NCBI RefSeq assembly: GCF_900590885.1
Contig: NZ_UUON01000004.1
Location: forward strand, 372,001 to 436,000
Length of the DNA: 64,000 nt
Reading direction: 5' to 3'
Source of the DNA: Pseudomonas viridiflava
Lineage (GTDB): Bacteria > Pseudomonadota > Gammaproteobacteria > Pseudomonadales > Pseudomonadaceae
The notes beneath the pieces were generated by a model, which did no database searches, was not told the DNA's origin, and saw nothing but the letters and a program-made list of their open reading frames with translations. The stretch's first letter is position 1. Every line of letters begins with the position of its first letter. Positions 7,919 through 15,594 of this stretch are shown here, piece after piece. Made by a program: the position numbers and the translations under genes.

Positions 7919-8242
7919 ATGGTCATCGATTTCAGTCGTTTAAATAACACCCCGGCTACGTCAGGCACTTCGCGCACCACCGGTGCCAAGGACAGCGTAG
8001 AAGCCAAGGCCCAGCCACTGCCCGCCAAGGCAGAACAGGCCAGCGCCAGCCAGAGCGGGGAATCCGTACACCTGAGCAATGAGGCTCAACAGTTGCAGAA
8101 GGTCACTGACTCGCTGCGCGATCAACCTGTGGTCAATAAAGCCCGTGTGGCCGAATTGAAACAGGCAATCGCCGATGGCAGCTATAAAGTCGACAGCAAC
8201 CGTGTAGCCAGCAAGCTGCTTAACTTCGAAGCCGAGCGCTAG
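7919..8242 (+). CDS. flgM: Anti-sigma-28 factor FlgM
   Basis: FlgM binds the sigma factor FliA and blocks late flagellar genes until it is exported through the finished hook. The product has 107 residues, the family size. Its N-terminal half is Ala/Ser/Pro-rich and probably disordered. The C-terminal half ([55 protein letters not shown]) is the FliA-binding region. The chosen ATG sits behind AGAGG and just downstream of the FliA promoter, whereas an earlier in-frame start would overlap that promoter. Confidence 0.95.
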   Translation: MVIDFSRLNNTPATSGTSRTTGAKDSVEAKAQPLPAKAEQASASQSGESVHLSNEAQQLQKVTDSLRDQPVVNKARVAELKQAIADGSYKVDSNRVASKLLNFEAER

Positions 8243-8290
8243 GCAAAGGCCTGCGCCGGGCTTTTGGACGCTTAAACCCCAAGGCCAGCC

Positions 8291-8761
8291 ATGCATCACG
8301 ACGAACAATTGCTTCAACTGATCATTGATGATCACGCGCCGACACAACAGCTGCTTGAGCTGCTTCGGGAAGAATCCCTGGCCCTCTACGGCCGGGACAT
8401 GCCCCTGCTCGAAGAAATTCTCGCGCGCAAACAGTCGTTGATTGTCCTGCTGGAACAGCACGGCAAAAAACGCAGCCAGATCCTCATCAGCCTGGGCCTG
8501 CCGGCAGACCACGATGGCCTGGCGCAACTGGCCAGCCACTCCTCGGTGGGCGATCAACTCCTGGCCCAGAGCAAAGAACTCAATCAATTGCTCGCCCAGT
8601 GCCAGGAAGCCAACTTGCTCAACGGTCAGTCGATCCAGCTTCAGCAAGCTACGACCGCCAACCAGTTGCGTATACTTCACGGCGGCGAGCCTCCGGCGCT
8701 TTACAACGCCCAGGGCTCCACCTCGCGCCTGGTCAAGCCAAGCACCCGCAGCCAAGCCTGA
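8291..8761 (+). CDS. flgN: Flagellar export chaperone FlgN
   Basis: FlgN is the cytoplasmic chaperone of the hook-filament junction proteins FlgK and FlgL. The 156-residue product is almost wholly helical, with the FlgN pattern in LLELLREESLALYGRDMPLLEEILARKQSLI and a flexible C-terminal tail. It lies 48 bases after flgM and is probably cotranscribed with it, as in other pseudomonads. Confidence 0.92.
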   Translation: MHHDEQLLQLIIDDHAPTQQLLELLREESLALYGRDMPLLEEILARKQSLIVLLEQHGKKRSQILISLGLPADHDGLAQLASHSSVGDQLLAQSKELNQLLAQCQEANLLNGQSIQLQQATTANQLRILHGGEPPALYNAQGSTSRLVKPSTRSQA

Positions 8762-8857
8762 TGCCGGTTTACGGCCCGCCCTATCCAAGGCGCGCCACAT
8801 ACTGGCAAAATGCCTGTTCTTGCGTGTAGTCGTATTTTGTCTGGAGATGGAAGAACC

Positions 8858-9607
8858 GTGTTCAACGCCCTTAATGCGGAAGATGCACCGCAGCCACCCA
8901 AGGTGCTCACCACGCCTCTGGAAATCGCCGGCACCTTGCGCATGCTGCAAGACAGCCATGACCCGCTGATCATCACCTTCCACGAACGCAGCCAGCGCTT
9001 CCAGAGCTACCTGGTGGACGTCGACCGTGACAGCGGCACGCTGGCCCTGGACGAAATGATCCCGCGCGACGGCGAACGTCACCTGGAAAATGGCGAACCC
9101 TTCCGAATCGAAGGCTTCCACGACGGCGTACGTGTTGCGTGGGAAAGCAACGGCAACCTGAGTATCAGCGAAAAGGACGGCCACCGCATTTATACTGGCG
9201 CGCTGCCTGACGAGGTGGTCTACCACCAGCGCCGCAATGCCTTCCGCGCCGCCTTGAAGCTGGCCCAGCTGGTCAACATCGAGCTGGGCGGCGAGAAACT
9301 CAAGGCACCGGTCAGCGGCAAACTGCTGGATATTTCCGCCACCGGCTGCAAATTGCGCTTTGAAGGCGACATCTCCGAGCGCCTGCAACTGGGCCAGGTA
9401 TACGACCGCTTTATCGCCGCCCTGCCCTTTGGCAGCATGACCACCTCGGTCGAACTGCGTTACCTGCACTTCGAAGAGAAGATCAATACCACTTTCGCCG
9501 GTGTGCGCTTCCACAACATGAGTGGGTTGGTGCAACGCCAGGTCGAGCGGTTCGTGTATCAGCTGCAACGCGAAGCGCGGCGCTTTGATAAAGACGACGA
9601 TTTTTAA
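8858..9607 (+). CDS. flgZ: Flagellar brake protein FlgZ (YcgR-like, PilZ domain)
   Basis: FlgZ binds cyclic di-GMP and slows flagellar rotation. Residues of about 18-115 form the YcgR N-terminal domain. The PilZ domain follows, with the c-di-GMP-binding R-x3-R within RRNAFR (125-130) and DISATG at 158-163. I place the start at a GTG behind GGAAG, which gives 249 residues; an ATG 48 bases upstream has no clear ribosome site. The gene closes the flgA-flgM-flgN-flgZ block, as in P. fluorescens and P. aeruginosa. It makes motility responsive to cyclases such as the one at 54498. Confidence 0.94.
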   Translation: MFNALNAEDAPQPPKVLTTPLEIAGTLRMLQDSHDPLIITFHERSQRFQSYLVDVDRDSGTLALDEMIPRDGERHLENGEPFRIEGFHDGVRVAWESNGNLSISEKDGHRIYTGALPDEVVYHQRRNAFRAALKLAQLVNIELGGEKLKAPVSGKLLDISATGCKLRFEGDISERLQLGQVYDRFIAALPFGSMTTSVELRYLHFEEKINTTFAGVRFHNMSGLVQRQVERFVYQLQREARRFDKDDDF

Positions 9608-9624
9608 GGGTTAAAGATCGCGAC

Positions 9625-9665
9625 AAAAAAACGGGCAGATCCTGATGGGATCTGCCCGTTTTTGC
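9625..9665. terminator. Bidirectional terminator between flgZ and MFS gene
   Basis: ACGGGCAGATCC and GGGATCTGCCCGT form a 12-13 bp stem, with an A run on the left and a T run on the right. It serves both convergent genes. Confidence 0.88.
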
Positions 9666-9667
9666 GT

Positions 9668-11047
9668 TCAGGGGCGCGCCCTGCTCAAGTCGTGGGGATG
9701 CTCGTCGGGGTCCAGCGGGTCTGATGGCGCCTCAACGGCGGGCTCATCCGCCGGTGCTTCGGGCTCGGCTTCTGGCTCTGGAGCACTGGTTTGCATTTGC
9801 TCCTGCACGACCGCCTCATCCACCCGCGGATCGAGGCAAGCCACCAGCGGCGAGCTGGACATGCTGTCGGGCATCGCCACATGGTGCAACGGCGCGTCGT
9901 CCACCTGATGCAGGTTGGTTACCGCTTTCGGCCGGATGCGCCACACCAGGATCAACGCACACAGGCTGAAAAACGCATAGAGCATGTGGCTGCCGAACAT
10001 CTTCATCACCACACCGGCGAGCAACGGCCCGATACTGGCGCCGACGCCGTAGGTCACCAGCAGCATGGCCGTGAGCGACACGCGGCGGTCACCCTCCACG
10101 TGGTCATTGGAGAACGCCACCGCCAGCGGGTACAGGCAAAACTGCACCAGGGAACACAAGAAGCCCGCCACGAACAACACCTCCAGCGGCACGTTGGTCA
10201 TTACCGCCAGCGGTAAAGCCGCCACCGCCAGGCACAGGGCAAAGCAGCGAATCAGCAGCGCGCGGTCATAACGATCCGACAACCAGCCCAATGGCCATTG
10301 CACCACCAGGCCGGCAAAAATGCAGCTACCCATAAACAGACCCACCTGCTCGGTGGTCAGGCCTTGCTGGGAGGCGTAGAGCGGCGCCAGGCCGTAGAAC
10401 GAGCCCACGATCAACCCCGCGCCCAGCACCGTACTCAACGACTGCGGCACGCGCTTGATAAAGAAGCGCGGCTCCATCGGTGCAGGGTGCAAGGGTGCCG
10501 GGTGAATGCGCCGGGTCATCGCCACCGGCACCAGGCACAAGGCAAAACACAGCGCCACCAGCATCAGCAATTCCAGGCCAAGCTCAGGGTGCATCACCAG
10601 AATCAGCTGACCCAGCACCAGGCCCAGGTAGGACGCGATCATATAGCCACTGAACACCGCGCCACGCTGCTTGGCGTCCGCCTGCTCATTGAGCCAGCTT
10701 TCGATGACCATGTACTGGCACATCATCCCCAGGCCCACGATCATCCGCAGCACGATCCAGGCCGGCAGCCAGTTGATCAGGCCGTGACCCAGCACCGCCG
10801 CACCGACGATCCCGGCACAAGTAGCGTAAGCCCGGATGTGCCCGACACGACCAATCAGGCGGTGCCCAATCTTGCCACCCAGCACCAGGCCAAAATAGTT
10901 GGCCGCCATCAGCGCACCGACCCACAGGCTATCGACATGGTCGGCCGCCAGGCGCAAGGCCAGGTAGGTACTGAGCAGGCCAGAGCCGATCAGCATCATC
11001 AAGGAAGCGAAATAAAGGGCTCGAAAAGGTTTCCAGATCTGGCGCAT
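9668..11047 (-). CDS. MFS transporter with acidic C-terminal tail
   Basis: This is a 459-residue inner-membrane carrier of the major facilitator superfamily with about 12 hydrophobic segments. The fold is of the YcaD-like type: GGKIGHRLIGRVGHIRAYA in the loop after the second helix, and PLGWLSDRYDRALLIRCFA at the start of the second half. The last 75 residues or so leave the membrane and are rich in Glu, Pro and Asp, an unusual cytoplasmic tail. I use the ATG that begins MRQIWKPFRALYFASL, since the 29 extra residues of a longer frame look unlike a membrane protein. Substrate unknown. Confidence 0.82.
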   Translation of the reverse strand: MRQIWKPFRALYFASLMMLIGSGLLSTYLALRLAADHVDSLWVGALMAANYFGLVLGGKIGHRLIGRVGHIRAYATCAGIVGAAVLGHGLINWLPAWIVLRMIVGLGMMCQYMVIESWLNEQADAKQRGAVFSGYMIASYLGLVLGQLILVMHPELGLELLMLVALCFALCLVPVAMTRRIHPAPLHPAPMEPRFFIKRVPQSLSTVLGAGLIVGSFYGLAPLYASQQGLTTEQVGLFMGSCIFAGLVVQWPLGWLSDRYDRALLIRCFALCLAVAALPLAVMTNVPLEVLFVAGFLCSLVQFCLYPLAVAFSNDHVEGDRRVSLTAMLLVTYGVGASIGPLLAGVVMKMFGSHMLYAFFSLCALILVWRIRPKAVTNLHQVDDAPLHHVAMPDSMSSSPLVACLDPRVDEAVVQEQMQTSAPEPEAEPEAPADEPAVEAPSDPLDPDEHPHDLSRARP

Positions 11048-11282
11048 CGGCGTTCCGAGCGGCTCCTTGCAGTGAGAGACAGGGCTATCGGCATGATAGT
11101 CCGGGGTAGCGGAATCCGGACAGGCGAAAGGCACTGTTTCCGGGGATTATTTTGCATAACAGCTCAGACGCTGCCGGGTGGCGTGCAAGGTACACCGTTG
11201 CGAAAAATACCCGACGGCACCTGCTGTGAACCTCGATCAACGGCAAGGTTCGACCGGTAGTGGAAAAGATCGAACACCCACG

Positions 11283-11316
11283 AAAAAGCCCCGCCAGAAT
11301 ATTCTGTGCGGGGCTT
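11283..11316 (-). terminator. Terminator of tRNA-Arg(CCU)
   Basis: AAGCCCCGC and GCGGGGCTT form a 9-bp stem followed on the minus strand by five T, 20 bases after the tRNA 3' end. Confidence 0.85.
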
Positions 11317-11335
11317 CCTATAGGGATTGCGAATC

Positions 11336-11412
11336 TGGTGTCCCAGGGCCGGTTCGAACGGCCAACCTTCCCCTTAGGAGGGGGATGCTCTATCCAATTG
11401 AGCTACTGGGAC
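11336..11412 (-). tRNA. tRNA-Arg (anticodon CCU)
   Basis: A complete 77-base cloverleaf with encoded CCA. The acceptor stem starts GTCCCAG, the anticodon stem TCCCC/GGGGA encloses CTCCTAA (anticodon CCT), and the T loop is GTTCGAACC. It reads AGG codons. tRNA 3' ends are common integration sites, but I see no integrase or duplicated 3' end here. Confidence 0.97.
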
Positions 11413-11668
11413 TAATGACAGCCATCGGGCCAGGGGCACTGCGACGGACGGCGTGCATGTTAACGGCCGAGGTCGGTTTTGTCATGTCGTCCGTGGGCTT
11501 TTTGAGTGTAGGCCGTTCCCTGCCCTGACGATCCGTGTTTCACCCCGTAAACACAGGCACTTGCCCCCATCGTGCAAAATGCATTACCCCAAAATGCCTG
11601 CATTGCAAATTGCAACCTTTGCGCGCTTTAAATTAGACTCAACCCATTGATTTTATTGAAATAAAAGA
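11413..11668. other. Intergenic region between tRNA-Arg and small-protein operon
   Basis: No convincing gene. The right part is AT-rich and holds TGCATTGCAAATTGCAA at about 11608-11624, which could be an activator site or an upstream sequence for the sigma-54 promoter that follows. Confidence 0.4.
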
Positions 11669-11686
11669 TTGGCACAAGACCTGCAA
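11669..11686 (+). promoter_or_regulatory. Sigma-54 promoter of the small-protein operon
   Basis: TTGGCACAAGACCTGCAA has GG at 11671-11672 and GC at 11683-11684, exactly ten bases apart, in a TGGCAC...TGCA context. The start site would be near 11696, 37 bases before the first gene. Confidence 0.72.
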
Positions 11687-11732
11687 TACTTCTCCTACAA
11701 GAGCCCTTCAGCCACGGCGTTAAGCGGAGAAC

Positions 11733-11966
11733 ATGACCATGAACAGTGCCCTTCTGTTAGCCCTCAACACCGTAGCCCTGGCTGCCCTGGTGACGTTCCA
11801 TTTCCAATCGGCCGGCAGCAGCGACCCTGCACAGATCAGCCAGGCAGTACCTCACCACCTGCAACAGCGCCCGCAACTGGCCGTGATGACGCCCGGCGCT
11901 CAATCGCCAGTGCGCCTGACCCAAGACACCCAGGCTGCCCCCGTTTCTGAACATTGGGTTTTCTAA
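11733..11966 (+). CDS. Small hypothetical membrane-anchored or secreted protein
   Basis: This 77-residue protein is not recognised. It has one N-terminal hydrophobic segment (SALLLALNTVALAALVTFHF), then a Gln/Pro/Ser/His-rich tail that is probably extracytoplasmic and disordered, ending EHWVF. It could start at either of two close ATGs (11733 or 11739), with GCGGAG just before. It is the first gene after a good sigma-54 promoter and is followed within 11 bases by a second small membrane protein. Confidence 0.6.
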   Translation: MTMNSALLLALNTVALAALVTFHFQSAGSSDPAQISQAVPHHLQQRPQLAVMTPGAQSPVRLTQDTQAAPVSEHWVF

Positions 11967-11977
11967 GGAAACCGCTG

Positions 11978-12157
11978 ATGACTAAATCCGCCTGGCTGTT
12001 TTTGTGCCTGACCGCCATCACCGGCATTCTGGGCATGAATGCCGACGCTCAAGATGCGCAGACCGCCGCGTTCGTCGCAACCGGGGTATTTGCAAGCTTG
12101 CTGGTGCTCACGCTCATCGTTGGTCGCCGATTTAAATTTGACCCGGTTTTACGCTGA
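11978..12157 (+). CDS. Small hypothetical two-helix membrane protein
   Basis: A 59-residue product with two hydrophobic segments (AWLFLCLTAITGILGM and AAFVATGVFASLLVLTLIV) joined by a short polar loop, ending in a basic tail (GRRFKFDPVLR) that would lie in the cytoplasm. AAGGA precedes the ATG. It is close behind the 11733 gene and presumably on the same sigma-54 message. Function unknown. Confidence 0.62.
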   Translation: MTKSAWLFLCLTAITGILGMNADAQDAQTAAFVATGVFASLLVLTLIVGRRFKFDPVLR

Positions 12158-12202
12158 TCCCTTCCCCCCGCCCTACCTTATGTCGCCCCGTCCTAGTAAA
12201 TC

Positions 12203-12242
12203 GGCAAATTGCCACTAGTCTTAAAAATAAGGGCAAAAGGCC
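12203..12242 (+). promoter_or_regulatory. Two GGC-N5-GCC sites, possible AmrZ operators
   Basis: GGCAAATTGCC at 12203-12213 and GGCAAAAGGCC at 12232-12242 lie 29 bases apart centre to centre, on one face of the helix. Known AmrZ sites are GGC/GCC-rich and AmrZ represses itself in P. aeruginosa, so autoregulation is a reasonable guess, not shown. Confidence 0.4.
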
Positions 12243-12459
12243 ACTTTGCTATACGATGTGCGGCCTCAAGCCCGATGGTGGCCTGTGCTTACAGGAAGTT
12301 CCGTCGCGGAGTCAGCGGTTGAAAAGTTTTCCAACCAGTCCGCAAAAATGTAAATGAGTGCTGGCATAAAGCCTTTAGGCAGTTCAATATTTGTCACAGA
12401 ATTGACGCCAAGGAACTGTCAAATCTGAGGCATGATGCGGCCTCTTTGCAATTAGGGTT

Positions 12460-12485
12460 GAACTTTAGTCGTGAGCCTTGTCTTA
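12460..12485 (+). promoter_or_regulatory. AlgU (sigma-22) type promoter of amrZ
   Basis: GAACTT at 12460-12465, then 15 bases, then TCTTA at 12481-12485. AlgU promoters read GAACTT-N16/17-TCTGA, so the -35 is perfect and the spacing one short. amrZ (algZ) is AlgT/AlgU-dependent in P. aeruginosa. Confidence 0.6.
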
Positions 12486-12542
12486 ACACTCATCTTGCGG
12501 CCAATTCCAAAAACCGCTCCCCTGAACTAACCGGTTAAATAT

Positions 12543-12869
12543 ATGCGCCCATTGAAACAGGCAATTTATTCCAGCCGTACGGCTGACAAATTCGTCGTAC
12601 GTCTGCCAGACGGAATGCGGGAACGCATTGCCGAGGTGGCTCGCAATCATCACCGCAGCATGAACTCCGAAATCATCGCGCGCCTGGAACAGAGCCTTAT
12701 TCAGGAAGGTGCGCTGGGCGACGAGTTGAGCATGCGCCTGGACAGCCCTGAGCTGTCGCTGCACGAACGCGAACTGCTGCAGCGTTTTCGTCAGCTCTCC
12801 CACCGCCAGCAAAATGCTCTCGTCTCGCTTATTGCGCACGACGTTGAAGCGGCCGCAGAAGCCAACTGA
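12543..12869 (+). CDS. amrZ: Ribbon-helix-helix regulator AmrZ
   Basis: AmrZ (formerly AlgZ) is a DNA-binding regulator of alginate, flagella, pili and cyclic di-GMP genes in Pseudomonas. The 108-residue product shows the flexible N-terminus [11 protein letters not shown], the ribbon-helix-helix [39 protein letters not shown] (residues of about 14-54; the beta strand KFVVRLP contacts DNA), and the conserved C-terminal tetramerisation segment [30 protein letters not shown]. It is monocistronic with its own terminator. It regulates flagellar genes in P. fluorescens, so it may act on the 2-10 kb block. Confidence 0.96.
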   Translation: MRPLKQAIYSSRTADKFVVRLPDGMRERIAEVARNHHRSMNSEIIARLEQSLIQEGALGDELSMRLDSPELSLHERELLQRFRQLSHRQQNALVSLIAHDVEAAAEAN

Positions 12870-12886
12870 TTTAGAATTGAAAGCCG

Positions 12887-12913
12887 AAGCCAGCCATGTG
12901 CTGGCTTTTTTTT
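12887..12913 (+). terminator. Terminator of amrZ
   Basis: AAGCCAGC and GCTGGCTT with a five-base loop, followed by a run of eight T. Confidence 0.9.
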
Positions 12914-12961
12914 GCGCGGGATTTGGCAAGGCGGGGGCAGAACTGCCCCCGCAGGAAGGAA

Positions 12962-14404
12962 TTACAGCAGGAAGATCGTCGCCAAGCCCAGGAAGATGAA
13001 GAAGCCCCCACTGTCGGTCATGGCCGTAATCATCACGCTGGCGCCCATGGCAGGGTCACGCCCAAGGCGCGCGAGGGTCATGGGGATCAGTACCCCCATC
13101 AGCGCTGCCAACAGCAGGTTGAGGGTCATGGCGGCGGTCATCACCACCCCCAGTGACCAACTGCCATACAGCAAGTAAGCCACCACACCGATCACACCGC
13201 CCCACACCAAACCGTTGATCAGGCCCACAGCCAGCTCTTTGCGCAGCAAGCGCGAGGAATTGGCGGTACTCACCTGGTCCAGCGCCATCGCGCGCACGAT
13301 CATGGTGATCGTCTGGTTACCGGAGTTGCCACCGATACCCGCCACAATCGGCATCAGCGCCGCGAGAGCGACCAGCTTCTCGATGGACCCCTCGAACAAA
13401 CCGATCACACGCGACGCGATAAACGCCGTGATCAGGTTGACCGCCAGCCAGGCCCAGCGGTTATGCAAGGAGCGCCAGACCGAGGCAAAGATGTCTTCCT
13501 CTTCACGCAAACCCGCCATGTTGAGGACTTCGGTTTCGCTTTCTTCACGAATCAGGTCGACCATCTCATCGATGGTCAGGCGGCCAATCAGCTTGCCGTT
13601 CTTGTCGACCACGGGGGCCGAGATCAAGTCGTAACGCTCGAACGCCTGGGCGGCCTCGTAGGCATCCTCGTCCGGGTGAAAACTCACCGTATCGTTGGCC
13701 ATCAAATCCGCAACTTTCTTGTCCGGATCGTTCACCAGCAGGCGCTTGATCGGCAGCACGCCCTTGAGGATGCCTTCATAGTCGACCACGAACAGTTTGT
13801 CGGTATGGCCAGGCAGCTCTTTGAGGCGGCGCAGGTAGCGCAACACCACTTCCAGGCTGACGTCTTCGCGGATGGTGACCATCTCGAAGTCCATCAGGGC
13901 GCCGACCTGGTCCTCGTCATAGGACAACGCGGAGCGCACGCGCTCACGCTGCTGACCGTCGAGGGCCTCCATCAGCTCATGGACAACATCACGGGGCAGC
14001 TCAGGAGCCAGGTCAGCCAGTTCGTCGGCGTCCATCTCCCTGGCTGCAGCCAGGAGCTCGTGATCATCCATGTCCGCGATCAGGGTTTCCCGGACGGAGT
14101 CGGACACTTCAAGCAGGATGTCACCGTCGCGGTCGGCCTTGACCAACTGCCAGAGGGTCAGTCGATCATCCAGCGGCAAGGCTTCGAGAATATAGGCGAC
14201 GTCGGCGGAGTGCAGGTCATCGAGCTTGCGTTGCAACTCGACGAGATTTTGCCGGTGAACCAGGTTTTCAACACGGTCGTTGTTGGGACCGTCCTGGCGG
14301 TGCGTGAGGTCTTCGACCACGCGCTGGCGCTGCAGCAGCTCGATGACTTGAGCCAAACGATCCTGCAGGCTTTCTTGTGTTTTCTTTACTTCTACTTCGG
14401 TCAT
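12962..14404 (-). CDS. mgtE: Magnesium transporter MgtE
   Basis: MgtE is a homodimeric Mg2+ channel of the inner membrane. The 480-residue product has the N-terminal MgtE domain (about 30-130), two CBS domains (about 130-255; DEMVDLIREESETEVLNMAG ends this cytosolic part), a connecting helix, and five transmembrane segments (about 310-480) with PIVAGIGGNSGNQTITMIVRAMAL, the pore-helix region of the family. I use the ATG beginning MTEVEVKKTQESLQ, which has GGAG seven bases before it. In Thermus MgtE the cytosolic domain gates the channel by sensing Mg2+. No Mg2+ riboswitch is visible. Confidence 0.95.
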   Translation of the reverse strand: MTEVEVKKTQESLQDRLAQVIELLQRQRVVEDLTHRQDGPNNDRVENLVHRQNLVELQRKLDDLHSADVAYILEALPLDDRLTLWQLVKADRDGDILLEVSDSVRETLIADMDDHELLAAAREMDADELADLAPELPRDVVHELMEALDGQQRERVRSALSYDEDQVGALMDFEMVTIREDVSLEVVLRYLRRLKELPGHTDKLFVVDYEGILKGVLPIKRLLVNDPDKKVADLMANDTVSFHPDEDAYEAAQAFERYDLISAPVVDKNGKLIGRLTIDEMVDLIREESETEVLNMAGLREEEDIFASVWRSLHNRWAWLAVNLITAFIASRVIGLFEGSIEKLVALAALMPIVAGIGGNSGNQTITMIVRAMALDQVSTANSSRLLRKELAVGLINGLVWGGVIGVVAYLLYGSWSLGVVMTAAMTLNLLLAALMGVLIPMTLARLGRDPAMGASVMITAMTDSGGFFIFLGLATIFLL

Positions 14405-14709
14405 AGGCGAACTCCACTCCCAGCAGCGGGGCACGCCGGAAGGATCAATCAGTCAATTCATGATTGGTAAAGCGGGGTACTGAGTAACTACTGGGTAAGT
14501 CCATGGAGGTATTCCACAAGCCCCGGCGGGGCTGACGGGCGCAATGATACACGCTGCGCACGCTTTTAACGTCAAAAAACTGGAAAGAACAAGCGCTTGC
14601 GAGCCAAAGTTGAGTATTGGCTGCATCTATGAACTGCGACGACGCCGCACGAAGGGAAAACACATGAAGCAGAAGAAAAAGACAAAATCCCACACAAACC
14701 CCAGACGGC

Positions 14710-14735
14710 AAAAAGCCCGCACTAGGCGGGCTTTT
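14710..14735 (-). terminator. Terminator of the tRNA-Arg pair
   Basis: AAAAAGCCCGC and GCGGGCTTTTT form a stem with an AT-rich end, nine bases beyond the first tRNA-Arg(ACG) copy on the minus strand. Confidence 0.88.
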
Positions 14736-14743
14736 TGTTTGTA

Positions 14744-14820
14744 TGGTGCACTCGACAGGATTCGAACCTGTGACCGCTCGGTTCGTAGCCGAGTACTCTA
14801 TCCAGCTGAGCTACGAGTGC
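14744..14820 (-). tRNA. tRNA-Arg (anticodon ACG), copy 1
   Basis: A 77-base gene with encoded CCA. The acceptor stem starts GCACTCG, and the anticodon loop CTACGAA inside CTCGG/CCGAG gives ACG. The sequence equals copy 2, 72 bases away. TadA is expected to convert A34 to inosine so that it reads CGU, CGC and CGA. Confidence 0.98.
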
Positions 14821-14892
14821 AGATTGTGTTTTTAGACCAGATCACAACTGGTTGAAGCCAAGCTACCTGCATTGCTGCAACTAACTCTTAAA

Positions 14893-14969
14893 TGGTGCAC
14901 TCGACAGGATTCGAACCTGTGACCGCTCGGTTCGTAGCCGAGTACTCTATCCAGCTGAGCTACGAGTGC
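14893..14969 (-). tRNA. tRNA-Arg (anticodon ACG), copy 2
   Basis: Identical to copy 1 over 77 bases. The two genes are tandem on the minus strand and most likely come from one precursor with the tRNA-Ser upstream. Confidence 0.98.
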
Positions 14970-15077
14970 ATTTGTTGCCGCGCATTATAGGCCGTTCAAT
15001 CTCTATGTAAAGCTATTTTTTCGTTTAATTTCAACAACTTAGCGAAAAAACCAGATTGCAACGTACTAAGCAAATAA

Positions 15078-15168
15078 TGGCGGAGAACGGGGGATTCGAA
15101 CCCCCGACACCCTTTTGAGGTGTACTCCCTTAGCAGGGGAGCGCCTTCGGCCACTCGGCCAGCTCTCC
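15078..15168 (-). tRNA. tRNA-Ser (anticodon GCU)
   Basis: A 91-base class II tRNA with a long variable arm and encoded CCA. The acceptor stem starts GGAGAGC, and the anticodon stem CTCCC/GGGAG encloses CTGCTAA (GCT). It decodes AGC and AGU. The position directly downstream of rsmA is conserved in Pseudomonas. Confidence 0.97.
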
Positions 15169-15230
15169 GCAACACGGGGCGTATATTAACCACGTTCATC
15201 CCCGTTTGCAAACATAAAAAACGATAAAAA

Positions 15231-15419
15231 TTAAAGGCTTGGTTCTTCGTCCTTCTCTTTCTTGATCCGCAGGTAGATTTCCTCGCGGTGGACCGCTACC
15301 TCTTTCGGAGCGTTAACCCCGATACGTACTTGATTGCCTTTGACGCCGAGCACGGTCACGGTGATTTCGCCATCACCGATAATCAGGCTTTCTGCGCACC
15401 GACGAGTCAGAATCAGCAT
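15231..15419 (-). CDS. rsmA: Carbon storage regulator RsmA/CsrA
   Basis: RsmA is an RNA-binding dimer that represses translation at GGA sites and is sequestered by Gac-controlled small RNAs. The 62-residue product [28 protein letters not shown]... has the five-strand CsrA core, the RNA-contacting [10 protein letters not shown] (Arg 44 region), and an acidic tail EKDEEPSL. I use the ATG before LILTRR, which follows GAGGAGAAAGGT; the six codons of a longer frame overlap that ribosome site. Its place after lysC is as in other pseudomonads. It controls secondary metabolism and motility post-transcriptionally. Confidence 0.97.
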   Translation of the reverse strand: MLILTRRCAESLIIGDGEITVTVLGVKGNQVRIGVNAPKEVAVHREEIYLRIKKEKDEEPSL

Positions 15420-15550
15420 ACCTTTCTCCTCACGCATTTCAGTTCAGGAACAACAGTCTGCAAAAAAAAGGCGCTCGACCTACGACCTGACGGCCATAGC
15501 CCTAACGGCCTAAGTATTGTCGAGCACACGTAAAAGACCATGCGCCCTAC

Positions 15551-15581
15551 AAAAAATGAAAGGCGCGGTAAACCGCGCCTT
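15551..15581 (-). terminator. Terminator of lysC
   Basis: AAGGCGCGG and CCGCGCCTT with a four-base loop, followed on the minus strand by TCATTTTTT. Confidence 0.88.
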
Positions 15582-15594
15582 CCTGGCATTGCTA

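Larger units (their letters stand above)
12158..12542 (+). other. Long non-coding upstream region of amrZ
   Basis: No credible protein gene lies in these 385 bases. From left to right it holds two GGC-N5-GCC sites, a TATACGAT promoter-like element near 12250, an imperfect hairpin (GCGGA...TCCGC enclosing GGTTG...CAACC, about 12307-12345), and an AlgU-type promoter 60-80 bases before amrZ. A small RNA cannot be excluded. Confidence 0.5.

Noticed and set aside
11336..11412. tRNA-Arg(CCU) as an integration site for a mobile element
   Set aside because: No integrase, no repeated tRNA 3' end and no odd gene block next to it.
12814..13178. Small plus-strand frames after amrZ
   Set aside because: They overlap the amrZ terminator and the 3' end of mgtE in antisense and have no protein-like features.
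14544..14855. Basic 103-codon frame over the tRNA-Arg gene
   Set aside because: It is translated from the tRNA antisense and terminator sequence.
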